NCBI GenBank assembly: GCA_021234155.1
Contig: JAJEKV010000036.1
Location: 9,873,426 to 9,937,425 of the forward strand
DNA from: Isoetes taiwanensis
Taxonomy: Eukaryota; Streptophyta; Lycopodiopsida; Isoetales; Isoetaceae
Direction: 5' to 3'
DNA length: 64,000 nt
Position 1 is the stretch's first letter; every line of letters starts with the position of its first letter. Positions 34,151-45,613 of the stretch are shown here, one piece after another. The notes under the pieces are model-generated. The model was given only the letters and a program-made list of their open reading frames with translations, had not been told where the DNA came from and did no database searches. The position numbers and the translations under genes are program-made.

Positions 34151-35015
34151 TTCAAGATGCACATCATGGTCATATATGCATTTGGCAGTCACGTCATGGG
34201 CATGTATGCATTTGGCATTTTGTTTCAATTTGTGTACATATACGCATTCATTCTACATTTTACGGTGGGTCTTCTTGGATATTGCATGATGTTGTTGCGA
34301 TTTGTTGATTGTATATAGGACATTTACTTATTTTTGTAATTTCTCTATTGGCATGGTCTATTGAGAACTGCGCCTATTTTCTTCGGGTACTTATCATCTC
34401 CTCGATCCTCCTTCGGGCGGCCCTCCTTTTATATATCCTCTTTGATTCTCATTTTTTGGTTATGACGTATTTGTGTTTGACATCCCATTGCATTTTTTAC
34501 TACAGACATGATCTATGGACACCATCCTTGTCGTTGACGTTTTCTACATTCTTATTGCACCCTTGTCCAGATTTTTCATGATAAGATTCTTTTCATGTGA
34601 CCTTTTTTCCTGCAATGAGTGACTCATGGAGTTTTATCCTCTTATAGGATTTAGACCTTCCTTTTTTCCTCCTCACGTGACCGTAGACATCTTATCATTC
34701 TCTCGCCTTAACCTCTTTGTTGTTTGATCCATGATGTTTTCAGCTCGCGGCAATACGCGGGCATACATGATGTTGTTCGTGCATATAGTCGCAGGCATCG
34801 TCGTTTGCCATCTTCCTCTTCCATCTGCAATAACTGCCCAGGGAGTTCCACGTGTTGATGTTCGTGTTCACGGCGAATGGCGGCCATCATGCTCTCCCTC
34901 TCGCTATGTAGTTTGTGATGTTGCTCGACATTTCGACATTTCCCGTCGGCTGGGCTTGTAGGTAAGGAAGTTCTCTGGTAGTCGACCGGTTTTTGTGTTC
35001 TTTGCGAGTTCCTTC
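34151..35015. other. Unassigned DNA, no further exon recognised
   Basis: If the helical-repeat gene continues, no following exon is recognisable here. Short ORFs only. Confidence 0.4.
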
Positions 35016-35018
35016 CCA

Positions 35019-35160
35019 GAATGGCATCGATCCAAGCCCTCGGATCGTTATTCTGGGACGAGACGAGCAGCTGTATATGTGCTCATCCTTCTTGTGGCTC
35101 GTTATCGGCATATTCTCGCATCAGCATCTCTTTCCTTGTCCATTGCTTTCCACCCTACCC
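35019..35160 (+). repeat. Dispersed repeat, copy 1 (mate at 55856-55990)
   Basis: TTCCCAGAATGGCATCGATC and about 110 following bases recur, diverged, at 55.86 kb in the same orientation (shared CGGATC, ATTCTGGGA, CTTGTCCATTGCTT). The start is an imperfect inverted repeat: TCCCAGAAT against ATTCTGGGA. Confidence 0.7.
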
Positions 35161-35215
35161 GCCCTTATATATTATTTTGAGTTCGTCTATTGTTTATATG
35201 TTTCTGTTCAGTACT

Positions 35216-35375
35216 GACCACCCGTTGGGTGATGCTTTTTCCAACCGATGGCTGATGCAAATGATTTTCCACCTACTTGGTGATGATATCTATATTTTTC
35301 CACCCGTTGGGTAATGCTAGATGATCTCCACCTGTTGGTGATGCTATTTTTTCTTTTTCCACCTCTTGGTAATGT
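35216..35375. repeat. Degenerate tandem repeat around CCACCCGTTGGGTGATGC
   Basis: The core CCACC(C/T)(G/A/T)(T/C)TGG(G)TGATGC appears about five times with T-rich spacers at irregular spacing of roughly 30-50 bp. Confidence 0.65.
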
Positions 35376-35624
35376 TTTTTATTTCTATATATGTTTGTTT
35401 ACAGTTCCTAACGTCTAATGGGTGTTTTTGCTTTCTGGGGACTATTTTCTTAGGGGTGCTCGCCTGCCATGGTTGTACCTATTTTATTAACGTTTAATGG
35501 GTACTTTCTAGGCATTTCTCCTTTTTTCCAAGTTTCACATATTCCATGGCGTTGATGCACATTGGCCGGCTTCACCAATTTTCTACCTTACTCTTCAGGG
35601 CACCCTTGAGGACGTTGGCGACCA

Positions 35625-35685
35625 TTTCTCATTAGGGTTTTCCTCGAAAACCTGAAAGGGCGGGGTTTTTTATCCCGATGAGAAG
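35625..35685. other. Long hairpin, copy 2 of the structure at 1694-1756
   Basis: The outer stem TTTCTCAT / ATGAGAAG pairs with one G-T. The interior GGGTTTTCCTCGAAAACC matches copy 1. Three consecutive outer pairs differ from copy 1 by double, pairing-preserving changes. Confidence 0.65.
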
Positions 35686-35699
35686 TTGTCACCATTGTC

Positions 35700-36765
35700 C
35701 TCTCTCTTGCCTTTGTATATTTTCTTATCTCATTTATGGGGTTGCTAGACATTGTTCCTATGGTCAGCCCCCCATTCAGATTTTCCCACACATTGTATAC
35801 TACTGCTGTGATGAATGACAAGCCTATCTATGGCCGGTTGAGTCCCTTCCCAGAATAACAAACTAGGATTGTGCGGTCTATACTGTCACTGATCATGAAT
35901 ATAATAGAAATGTAAATCTGGGACTGTACAATTATGCTGCCATCAAAATTCATAGTAAACCCTTTGGTACGAATGTGTAATTCTTACCTTCAGTGCCAAT
36001 AGGTTGATTTCATTATATAAATTTATATATACACAGGAATGGGTGGCAAAAATAATAAGGGCTATAAATATTTGACATCAAGAAGTAAATCTGATAAATC
36101 GGGTACTAATTCCAGAGAATAAGATGAGATGGCACCAAATAATAATGGGATGGAAGCGACAATAAAAAATCATGGGACTTATTTGAAATTTGAAAAGAGG
36201 TTCAAACTGTTGAAGGTATTCTTGGCAAACCTTCAACCTCAGTGGTTTAGAACCTCCAGGTTGTTTCAGGCAATCAATTGAGCAAACAAATTGCAAAGAA
36301 AAAGCTACTTTGAGTTAAAAGTGCTTTCCCAAATTAAGAAAAAAAGGACCTCAGCAAAGCTTATGCCATTTACTATCTGACTCGAGTTTCAGTATGGTTC
36401 CAATTCAAGAAGGTGCTTTGACATCCAAAGAATCTATGTTCAAAAGTCAGATGCACGAAAATATGCAGAAGACCTCCAAATTTGCAATCCTGACCAAGTC
36501 AAAACTTGGTCAATGTCCCTGGCATCAAGTTAAAATTTTGCAAATGAAAAGATACCAACTTTTTCCTCTTCTGACACTTTGTACTAACTCTGACAGGCCT
36601 GCAAGCAAGGTGCATCAACTTTTATGACAAGAATTCATGCTCAGATGGTCAGATAAGAAATGATAGCAATATGGATCAATGCGCCATGATTGCCACATTC
36701 ACCCCATATAAAATACACTTGCAAAAAATGCACCTTATGGAAAACACTCCAGTGATTAATTTAGA
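35700..36765. other. Unassigned DNA, no recognised gene
   Basis: Short ORFs only. AT-rich, no repeats of note. Confidence 0.4.
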
Positions 36766-36770
36766 ACCAT

Positions 36771-36903
36771 TGCGGTGGTGGTTTAGTGGTAAGACCTTGG
36801 ATTGGGATGACCCCCACCAGGGTTCAAAACCCACTAGCTACCATCGGGTGGGAGATGTGGGTGGGTGCAAGTCCCACCAACCTTGCCTTCAAACAAAAAA
36901 AAA
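36771..36903 (+). mobile_element. tRNA-derived SINE with 17-bp TSD
   Basis: A box TGGTTTAGTGGTAAGACC and B box GGGTTCAAAACCC lie at the spacing of a tRNA promoter, followed by a short body and an A-rich tail (ACAAAAAAAAA). The flanks are perfect 17-bp copies of GATTAATTTAGAACCAT, before the head and after the tail. About 133 bp. Similar sequence occurs as a relic at 3.4 kb. Confidence 0.9.
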
Positions 36904-36920
36904 GATTAATTTAGAACCAT

Positions 36921-37349
36921 GTCAAGGCACCTCATATGTTGAGAATAAATGCACCCCCATCATCCTGTCCAACTTATGGAAAACACTAACTATAAACTAG
37001 AACCATGGCAAGGCACCAGATAAACTCCAAACCACACGTATGACCAAATATGTTCAAAACCAATTTATCTGGTTGATTAGGTTGTATATATGTGAATTGC
37101 AAAGACAAATATATTACAATAGCTCCAACAAATAAACCATTTGCATTGACAACAAATAAACCATTTGCATTGATTTAAGAGAAAAAGAATGCTTAGACTA
37201 ATATTTAGAAGTTAACACCGAGGAAAAATGAGGAGAAGGAAAGGGCATAAGATAACATATATAACCATTAGAAAATATTGATGGCTATTAAAAGGCCATG
37301 CTAATTAATATAAGGGTGCATAAGATAAATAGGAACCTATCTATAAAAA
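36921..37349. other. Unassigned DNA before LINE
   Basis: No gene. A 24-bp unit (AACAAATAAACCATTTGCAT) is duplicated at about 37128-37172. Confidence 0.5.
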
Positions 37350-37530
37350 GTTCTTATTATTATTGATCTTTCGGAGGACGCTGGCGCCTGGAGCTCGGGT
37401 TCTGGCGGCGAAACTTTGATCGGCGATATCTCTCTTATATGGTGTCAATTTTCGGCGTGCTTGGGCTCCTTGGAAAGCTTGCTCTGAGCTCTTTCCGGGG
37501 GTGTATAGCATCAACTGTTTTGCATGAGGT

Positions 37531-39341
37531 TTGTTGCCTCAAACAGCTGATTTCCAGACTAGTTCGGATGTCATGGCTCCTGCCAGACAGGCTGATGGGG
37601 GATCGTTTGAGCCTCATGGCTTGGGGCTGAAGCCAAGGGAGATGGCGAGGAGAAAGAATCCTCCAGTAAAGGGGAAGGGTGCGGGTCTCGGCATGCATGA
37701 AGAGGCAGGGGCTGTAGGAAGTGGCGTGCAATTGGTGGCAAAGATGAGGGAGCTCTTGGAATCCCCTTCGGTTGAGAGGTATGTGGATTGCTCTTCCTCT
37801 CAATATAATTCTCGAGACCCCATGGGTGTGTTTTGGAGACTCGGTCTTGATTCCATCAAGCATGCCCCCTTTGGAAATTGGATCTGTGATGCCCTCTTCC
37901 CCTGTGCTTGGGAAGTGATCACTTGCTGGTGATGCGCCCTCTTCTAGGGTGCATGTAGCTGATGTGCCTCCTGGGGTGCCCCTGGATACCTCTCAGGGTG
38001 CCAGGGCGGCAGCCCCAACTCTGTGCGCCCGGCCTGGCGAAGTAATGACACCTTGTTGCTTTCGCATCACTTTCGGTAGGGGTTTTCGGATGGGATCAAA
38101 GCGCCAAGGCTCCGGAGTGTAGGACTGCCCGTGTTCAAGAGGCTCTGAAATTTGTGGAGGATCATCACTCTCTGGTGACTGCAGGCGGCTCTTCCGGAGA
38201 CTCCATGGATAGATATTGATCATACCGGGCATTCGGACCATTGAGAATCTAGTTTCATTTGCGGTATTGGGCTACTTCACGGGTTACATATTGGACACGA
38301 GGAGGTTTAGCTCTTGGCTTCTTTGGACATCCGAGGCGGATTGGTTTGCCCGTATCGGTCTCTACGAATTCCTACCAAATAATTTTTCATAATCATGTTT
38401 GAGGCTGAGTCTTCCGTCGCGACAATTGGTTAGTCGGGGGTGGATACTTTGGGTGAATCATATGTGTTGTATCGATATTATACTCGGCAAATGTCCACCG
38501 GTTCTTTGGCCGGTTAAAATCCGTGTTGGTTCCAGTTCGGGATCTTCCTCCCCGATCCGATGGTGCCTTTTTTCTTGGTTTCTATGGCTAATGGCTTGGG
38601 TGTATATTTGGCTCATTCTATTGTGCGAGTCCCCAAGATCCATGTTGCTCTCGCTGCGCTGCGGCTGTGCCCACTTGTCTTCCGGTCGTAGTGGTCCCCG
38701 CATTTTGTCTTCCAATTGAAGCTTTTGAATGGCTCTGAGATCCGGCGGATGTTTCCATCTATTGTGCTGCCATCTGACCCTGTTGATGATCCTGCTAGTG
38801 CTGGTGATGTGGTAGGGGTTGCGGTGTGCTTGTCTGAGGGCCCGGATTCCTTTATTCCTGAGGCAACAGGCGGAGGACTCCGTGGTGCAGTGAGTGGAGT
38901 TGGACGAGGTGGTGGTGTGGTTGGGAGAGGTGGTGTGGGACGAGGCCGGGGCTGGCTTGCTGCTGGCCGCCCATTGGATGGCAGGGCCAGGGGACGTGGT
39001 GGCTCAGGGGAGGGCTCAGATGATGATTTGGTTGTGGCTAGGTTTGAGGACAGGGCTGTGGGAGGGGCTGGTGATCCTGCTGGGGGGATGTCCAGGTAGC
39101 GGTATGTGCTGAGCATGAGGTGGCTGGAGCAGCTCGGTTGGAGGTAGAGACTAGTGTGACCCATGACTCTATGGAAGTGCCTGGGGAACTTCCAACATGT
39201 GTTAGAAGTGGAGTGTCACGTACAGCGGCTGTGGGTCACTTTGATGTGATTAATCCTCTGGCTCTAGATGATGACTATGTGGAGTTGGCTGATGGCCTGG
39301 TGGGTAGGCATGTGGGGCTTGACACTTCTCCTCCGGGATGA
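37531..39341 (+). pseudogene. LINE ORF1, frame-shifted
   Basis: RNA-binding ORF1 of the LINE, in pieces: a Lys/Gly-rich start (37531-37932), a middle that is readable in shifted frames (WFARIGLYEFLPNNFS near 38340; typical of the DUF4283-like gag of plant L1), a Gly/Arg-rich part (38716-39099, GRGGGVVGRGGVGRGRG), and a C-terminal piece (39120-39341). Its TGA overlaps the ATG of ORF2 as ATGA (39338-39341). Confidence 0.7.
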
Positions 39342-41542
39342 ATAGGTCGATCCTCAGTTGGAATGTGCGGGGGGTGCGGTCCTCTAGTAGTAAGAGGGCC
39401 CGTGTTTCTTTGGCACTTCGACAGTTGCGTCCTGATATTGTTTGCATTCAGGAGCATAAGTGTCACAGGGGTGATATGTCTAGGCTCATGAATATGGTTG
39501 GTAGGCAGTTTGTTTCTATTGCTTCTTCTTCTAGGCGGACTAGTGGGGGTACTCTTATTGCTTGGAGGATGGATGTACAGGTCACCTACTCTGCAGCAGA
39601 CAGGTTTGGTCGGTGGGCAATAATTAAGTGGTTGGAGGGAGGGCAAGAGTGGGGGATTGTTAATGTTTATGCCCCTAATCAGCCTTCTCAGCGGGGTGCT
39701 TTATGTGCCACAGTCCGGAATAAGTTGCGAGCCCTTGGTGGGTTGCAAGTCGCTTGGTTGCTGTTAGGGGACTTCAATATGGTAGAGCGAGTAGAGGATC
39801 GCTCTGGTTCTGGAACCCAGGTTGTGCATGGGTTTGAGAGGGACCAGTGGTCTCGTTTGTTGCAGGATTTGGCCTTGGTTGAGGTCCCTGGGGACTTATC
39901 TTTCACCTATTGTAATAGGCAGATTGGTGCGGGCCGGGCGTATGCGAGGCATGACCGGTGCTATGCTTCCCCATGCGCATTGGATGGTGTGCCCTCTTTG
40001 CGTCGGAGGAACATTCTGTCTACCTCCATTTCTGATTATTACCCTCAGTTTGTGTCCAGTCAGGGTGCGGTTGCCTCTCGGCCCTCTAGGACGGTGTTCC
40101 GTTTGAACACCCGGCTTCTGGCTGATGCGGATTTCTCGGCCCAGTGCCAGGAGTTGTGGCTTGATACATTTTCATCTCTGAAGGGTATGTCTGGTATGGT
40201 GTCTGCATTGGCCAGGGTGAAGCGTTTTGCCAAGGTTTTTGGTAGGCAACGTGTGCAGGAGTTGCATGGTCTCTATCAGGAGTTGGAGAAGATTCGGGCG
40301 CAGTCTTCTGATGGCATTAGGGAGAATGCAGTGTTGCAGGGTATTGGTGCTCTGGAGCGGGTTAAAGTGCAGGAGGCGCATGTGAAGGCGGCCCTTACCT
40401 GGTTGAAGGAGGGGGACACAAGTTCGTCGGTGTTCTTCAGAGCAGCTAGGCAGTGGCGATATGCAGCATCTATGGCGTCCCTTGCTTTGCCTGATGGCCA
40501 CACTTTGGAGGATCTCGCTGATTTGCAGCAGTATGTGCATGCTCATTTCTCAGGGTTTTTCGCACAGCGCACTCTTCCCTATGAGCAGGAGATGCAGGAG
40601 CTTGTTTTGGGAGCTGTTAAGCCATCTATTCTGCCTCATTAGCATGAGAGCTTGGAGCAGGAGCTCTCCAGAGAGGATTTAGCGGAGGCATGTATGTGCA
40701 TGGCCAAGGATAAATCTCTTGGGCTGGATGGCATCCCTGTGGAGTTCTTTCAGACTTATTGGGAGTGGGCTGGTGAGTCTGTGTACCAGGTGTATCTTGA
40801 GTTGTTGCAGTCTTCTCAAATGGATAGGATCTTGAATACCGCATGCATTTCCCTGATTCCTAAGGTTAAGCAACCTTCTACCATTAATGATTGGAGGCCT
40901 ATCTCCTTGTTGTCCTCTGTGTACAAGATTATTGTGAAAGCCCTGGCAGAGAAGTTGAAGCCAGTGTTGACTTCTTCCATTAGTAAGGTGCAGTCTGGGT
41001 TTGTTTCTGGGAGGAACATTTTGACTAATGTTGCCGCAGCTTATGAGGGCCTTTATTGGGCCAGGAGAACAGGTCAAGGCATTGCCTATCTTAAGCTTGA
41101 CTTTGCCAAAGCTTACGATAGTGTCCGTTGGGAGTTCTTGTCTGCCATGATGTTAGCGTTGGGCTATGGTCCACACTTTACAGAGACAGTCATGAAGCTG
41201 CATAGGTCAGCATGGGCTACGGTGGTGTGCCAGGGCGAACCCTCTGCCTTTTTCTCCTTAGGCAGAGGGGTGCGTCAGGGGTGCCCTTTGGCGCCATTTT
41301 TGTTTACGATTATGGCAGAGGCCCTCTCTCAGTTGTTTTTGGCTGCAGTGGAGGAGGGGATGGTGGATGGGCTTCGGATGCAGGATGGTAGCCAGCAGAT
41401 TATTAACCAGTTCGCCGATGACACTTTCCTCTTCTTGGTGGCAGAAGAGAGGAATCTGCGGAATGTGAAGGGTCTGCTGGATACTTTCTCCTTGGCCTCG
41501 GGCATTCTTGGGGTAAGTGCTCCGCATTATGGGCACAGCTGA
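39338..41542 (+). pseudogene. LINE ORF2: AP endonuclease and reverse transcriptase, one in-frame stop
   Basis: One reading frame apart from a TAG at 40640-40642. Endonuclease motifs: ILSWNVRG (Asn), CIQEHK (Glu), LLLGDFNMVE (Asp, Asn) and SISDYYPQ, where the usual SDH histidine is Tyr. RT: DKSLGLDGIPVEFFQ, LIPKV and WRPISL, SGFVSGRNI, YLKLDFAKAYDSVRW (catalytic Asp), GVRQGCPLAPFLF and FADDTFLF (catalytic Asp pair). The endonuclease nicks the target and RT copies the RNA in place. Past 41520 the frame is lost. Without the stop and the His-to-Tyr change this would look functional up to the RT core. Confidence 0.93.
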
Positions 41543-43236
41543 CTCCGCCTCCCCCTTGTTTGGCTCTATTCCCTTGGAAGGTGCTTCCAGGTAATGTGTG
41601 TACTAAGCTGTTGGGTATTCCCTTTGGAGGGGATGTTTCCACAGGGGAGGGTGTGGGGCCGAGATTTTGCGGGGGTTGCGAAAACACCTCAATTGGTGGA
41701 AGGGTAGCAAGTTATCCATGGCGTGTAGGATCAGCATTTGCCAAGTCGGTGCTTTGTAGCACTCATGTGTATACTGACATCTGCGATGTTAGCTCCCGAG
41801 GGTAAGATCTGAGGCTTTGGATAAGATTGTTCGAATTTTTGTGGGGGCGGGGGATGATGAAGGGGGTTGTTAAAGTGGCTTGGTGGAAGTGTCTCCGCCC
41901 CCTGGAGGATGGGGGCTTGGCCATTCTCGGATTTGGCCGCATAGTAAGGTGTTGGTCTCCAAGTTTGTTTGGAGCACTCTGCAGGATGGAGCATCTTCTC
42001 CTGGCTTGTGCTTTGTTGTTGCGATCTCTTCGCCATTGTGTGGCATTTGGGAAGCCGTCATTGCATGTGGAGTTGCCACAGGCACCGTTGTATGGTCTCC
42101 GGCCTTTCCCATGCATGCATCCCCTTTTCTCCACGGGGGTGTTGCGGCTTGGGATCATGTGCGTGTGCTCTTCCAGCTAGATTATGCCTCAGTTTATCAC
42201 CACTCTTCTCCTTTCTTGTGGGTTCCTCTACCCCCTGCGCACTTGCCCTTGGCGTACCATGTGCATGCTTTCGGGCCTTGAGCCGTTGGAGGCGAAGCTG
42301 CTTTGTGCTCACCTTGGAGGATTGGTATTGGGGTGGTCGGCTAGCCGTGGGAGTTCTTTTTCGAGCTTCGCTTTAAGAGGGGCGTGGACAGGGCTATCAC
42401 GGGAACAAGTGGCGGGGAGTATTCCGCTACACATACCTATAGTCCCTCGGGATGATGTGGTGGTGCGGGTTTTTGAAGGTTCATCCGGATGTTGTGTCTT
42501 CTTGTTTTGTGCGGTCTTGTTACGGGTGCTGGCTATTCATGACACTTTGCCGCCTTCGGGCAAGTGGTCTCTGCAGCTTCCGGGTTCTCGATGGCTTCTT
42601 CGGTTTGGGCGTGGACATGGAGCTCACTTCCCCACCGGGTTAGGGTGCTTCGTGGCGGTGGTGCACCGCCATATCGGGGTGAATGCCCTTGTGAGTCGGT
42701 TTAGGGCGGTGTGAGCCCTCTCTACGCCCTTGTTGTGGCCTTCATCGTGAGACCGTGGAGCATTGTGCGGTTTTATGCCCTCACTTGCACCCGTCAGGAT
42801 TGGGTCGGGGCTCGCTTTCGGTGAAATTGACTAGCCAGCATTCTTTGCTTCATGTGTATCCTCGTGCTTGGCGCTCTTGCGGCAAAGAAGCCTTGCATCC
42901 GTCGTGGCTTGGTTGGTGTGGCTGATTTAAGCGGCGGTTGTGGATCTTCGGGGGGATTCAGCAGCCCTGCGGCCTCTCCCGATTCCTCTATTTCAAAGCT
43001 TTCTGGTGTTCCCGGGATTAGTAGAGCGGAAGTTTGCCATTTGGCGGGACTTCTTGGGTGTTGTAGATGGTGATGGTCGGTTTGTACAGCAGTAGAGTTG
43101 CAGTTTTTCTGTGAGTTTGTTGTGGAGTGTCGAGGTATCGCTGTCTCTTTGGGGCAGTTCTTCTTCCTCCTCACTTTCTTTGTAACATTACCATTCTTTT
43201 AATATATTGATGACACAGTTCTTCAAAAAAAAAAAA
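41543..43236 (+). pseudogene. Decayed LINE ORF2 C-terminus and 3' end
   Basis: The frame-shifted part can still be read in pieces: NWWKGSKLSMACRISICQV near 41690, WGRGMMKGVVKVAWWKCLRPLEDGGL near 41840, and SKVLVSKFVWSTLQDGASSPG near 41950. These follow the order seen after RT in plant L1. It ends with CTTTGTAACATTACC and A12. Confidence 0.75.
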
Positions 43237-43252
43237 GTTCTTATTATTATTG

Positions 43253-43874
43253 TAAAGGGTAGAGCACACAAAGAAGGGAAGAACCTTTATATTAGAAGCA
43301 AACACGGTCATGGATAACTATAGAAGAGCATTTATTTTAAAGGAAGCATCGATTACCAATTTATCCTAGGAAGAAGAAAGGGCATTTTACGAATTTAAAA
43401 AGCATCATCGATTACATTTAGAGGGCATAGAAGGAAAGTAAAAGCATTGGGTTGAATGACAGAGGACAACCACTTTTATAGTAGAACAGAACTTTTTGGA
43501 ACATCTTTGACCTGTTAAGCAAGGAACAAGGTCTGTTACAAGAAGACGACCAGAGGCGCGACTCATTTTGTGCTATAGCAGACCCGGTTGCACTATGTTA
43601 GACTAAAGTTTCCGTAGTGGCGATGAATTGTCCTGTAATGGCTAAGTCACAGGCTATATCATAGGCAGAGGAACGATAGAAATATTAGAATATAACAACC
43701 CTGCCAACTCATCATATCATATGATGTGTCATCCATGTAGGCAAAGAGTCGTGTCCCATGGTAAACAGTCGAGTCTATATGAACCTACGGTGGGAAGCTT
43801 GTTCCCAACCAAGTTTTCTTCTATTCAATATACATCTGCATTGTAGTTATCTCTGTTGATTCCTAAACTTAAGA
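43253..43874 (+). other. Possible LTR end before a primer-binding site
   Basis: No gene. The last ~150 bp (GTCATCCATGTAGG ... TTCCTAAACTTA) look like the end of an LTR because a primer site follows immediately, but no second LTR was found. Confidence 0.35.
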
Positions 43875-43887
43875 TGGTATCAAAGCC
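43875..43887 (+). other. Primer-binding site-like sequence (tRNA-Met)
   Basis: TGGTATCAAAGCC matches the plant retrotransposon primer site with one variant base. It suggests an LTR element whose leader continues to the right. Confidence 0.6.
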
Positions 43888-44064
43888 TATAGGCTCTTGA
43901 TCTTGGGACCTGTGTATGGAGGAGAAGTGGGATAGAGATACAGGGAAATTGCCTACACAAGAGAAGACCTCAAGGAAGAAGAAACGAAATGCAATATCTC
44001 ATAAATTGAAGGTATTTAAATTAAAACTTAAAACTGGCATAACTGCATGTTTTAAGGGACAGAG

Positions 44065-44826
44065 ATGAAACTCCCTATGGATGTCGTTGGAAACTTGGGG
44101 CCAAATTTGGACTCTGAGATTAAGAATAGTGTTGCAAGAATTGCCTCAGAAGGGATTGATACCTCAAGCTTCAAAATTGCGGAACAAATGGCAAGCCAGG
44201 CAAAGGAGAGTGCAAAGGAGAAGGGCAGAGAGACAATAGCGGGTGCAAGGCAGAAGGCTAAAGAGGCTAAAGAAGGAGCCAAAAAGCATGAGAATTTCAT
44301 AAATTTGGCTGAAGCCATGCAAAATAGTCGAGAATGCAGAGCATTTTTTGGAAGTGTCGTTGATGGATTATAAAAGGCTGTTGAAGACCAAGTACAAGGC
44401 CAAGAAAGGGAGATATTTTCGATTCAACAAGCCAAACTTGGCTTTGCTTATGAAGCCCACAAGAAAGAGGCTAATCTATGGACAACTGCACCAATTGCAG
44501 CCACAGAAGCATTGGCCCGTTCTGGCACTGCGGCATCTAATGCGGTTATAGATACAAGAAAGAGCATGAAGGCTGTGGAGATTGCAGCATGTAATTTTGA
44601 TGCTGCAGAATTGCAAGAAAGACCCACAGCGCATATTGCTGCCGATAAAGTGGAAGGCAGCAAAGACTCCAAACAAGCAGTGGCCCCCCTACATACAGCA
44701 AGAAATCCTTCGAAGGATCTGCAGTCCTTCTGCAGCAGACAATTTGGCACAATTGATAATCTAGATGGTGAACTGGAAAAGATGTTTGATGAAACTATTG
44801 ATGAAGACACTAGAAAAGAAATATGA
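44065..44826 (+). pseudogene. LEA-like/coiled-coil ORF with one in-frame stop
   Basis: A single frame from ATG 44065 to TGA 44826 is broken only by TAA at 44371-44373. The first half is rich in Ala, Lys, Glu (MASQAKESAKEKGRETIAGA then RQKAKEAKEGAKKHENF), resembling the 11-residue repeats of group 3 LEA or mitochondrial IMMP-like helices. The second half (GFAYEAHKKEANLWTTAPIA ... LDGELEKMFDETIDEDTRKE) is also helical. It lies 190 bp after a tRNA-Met primer-like site, where a gag would be expected, but does not look like copia or gypsy gag. It may be a captured host gene or an unfamiliar gag. Not recognised with confidence. Confidence 0.5.
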
Positions 44827-45000
44827 AAAAAATCTGCAGCAACAAGGAGATGCTTCAGGGCAAAAGTCCGAAAGAAGTGATTTAGAATATTCCTAAGCCC
44901 ATGCTGATGATCAGATTCAGGGAGGTCCCAAGTCTGGCTATGTAGACCAAAAAGAGATACATTTGTTGAGGAACTGCACATTTCATAATCCCTATCCCTT

Positions 45001-45056
45001 TTAGAGCTATAATGACAAGGTAAACAAAATGGCCCTTGGGCATCTCCATAAATTAA
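45001..45056 (-). repeat. DIRS terminal block B2 (diverged copy of 45614-45668)
   Basis: TTAGAGCTATAATGACAAGG then TAAACAAAATGGCCCTTGGG matches 45614-45668 (CTAGAGCTATAGTGACAAAG, GGACAAAATGGCCCTTATGG). Same orientation. Confidence 0.7.
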
Positions 45057-45092
45057 ATATGCTATGGCCCTTGTGGGCATCTCCATAAATAG

Positions 45093-45345
45093 TCCCATAT
45101 TGATATAAGCCACCCAGGCTCCATCACCGTATCAACCAATTTAGTAATAATCACAGCATGTCATATTGACAACATAAGCCACCAAGGCTTTAAGACCATA
45201 AAATAGCCACCAAGCCTTCCAACCATAAATAAGCCACCAAGGCTGTAAAACCATATGTCAGCAGCCCCATATTGATATAAGCCACCAAAGCTCCATCACC
45301 ATATCAACCAATTCAGTAATAACCACAGTAGGTCATATTGACAAA
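45093..45345. repeat. 79-bp direct repeat pair with shorter internal repeats
   Basis: CCATATTGATATAAGCCACC and its following 60 bp occur at 45096 and 45269 (173 bp apart). Between them TAAGCCACCAAGGCT-type units repeat. Confidence 0.85.
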
Positions 45346-45440
45346 CTCAAGTAGGAAACTGGAGCAAGACGCTAATCTACTAGCAAAGGGAAAAAAGAAA
45401 AGAGGGAGGGTTTTTGGGGTTTTGTGTTTGGGAGGGGGGA

Positions 45441-45613
45441 GCTCAAGAAAATTCCAGTATGGATATGCGCACAACAGTGCTGATGCAAGGAACGTGAAGG
45501 CCAAGCTACAAATAGGGCAAGATCCTGGCAGTTGCTAACCGCCCGGGGCACTTGTCCCCTAGCTCTAGAAGTCCATTTACCATCTATTCGTTGAAAACGA
45601 AGATAAATGGCAC
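45441..45613 (-). repeat. DIRS terminal block A2 (mate at 56231-56410)
   Basis: About 170 bp match the complement of 56231-56410: GGCAGTTGCTAACCGCCCGG / CCGGGCAGTTAGCAACTGCC, GCAAGGAACGTGAAGG / CCTTCACGTTCCTTGC, and others. Relative to the recombinase gene both blocks read in the same direction. Confidence 0.85.

Larger units (their letters stand above)
37366..43236 (+). mobile_element. Near full-length L1-type LINE, 16-bp TSD
   Basis: Flanked by perfect copies of GTTCTTATTATTATTG (37350-37365 and 43237-43252). A 5' untranslated region and ORF1 come first, then ORF2 with endonuclease and RT, then a 3' region and a poly(A) tail of 12. At 5.87 kb it is close to the usual L1 size, so little if any 5' truncation. 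ORF1 and the 3' half of ORF2 are frame-shifted, and ORF2 has one in-frame stop, so this copy is inactive. Perfect target copies argue for a fairly recent insertion. Confidence 0.95.

Noticed and set aside
39688-42312. Numerous antisense ORFs across the LINE
   Set aside because: Shadows of the GC-balanced LINE ORF2 on the opposite strand.
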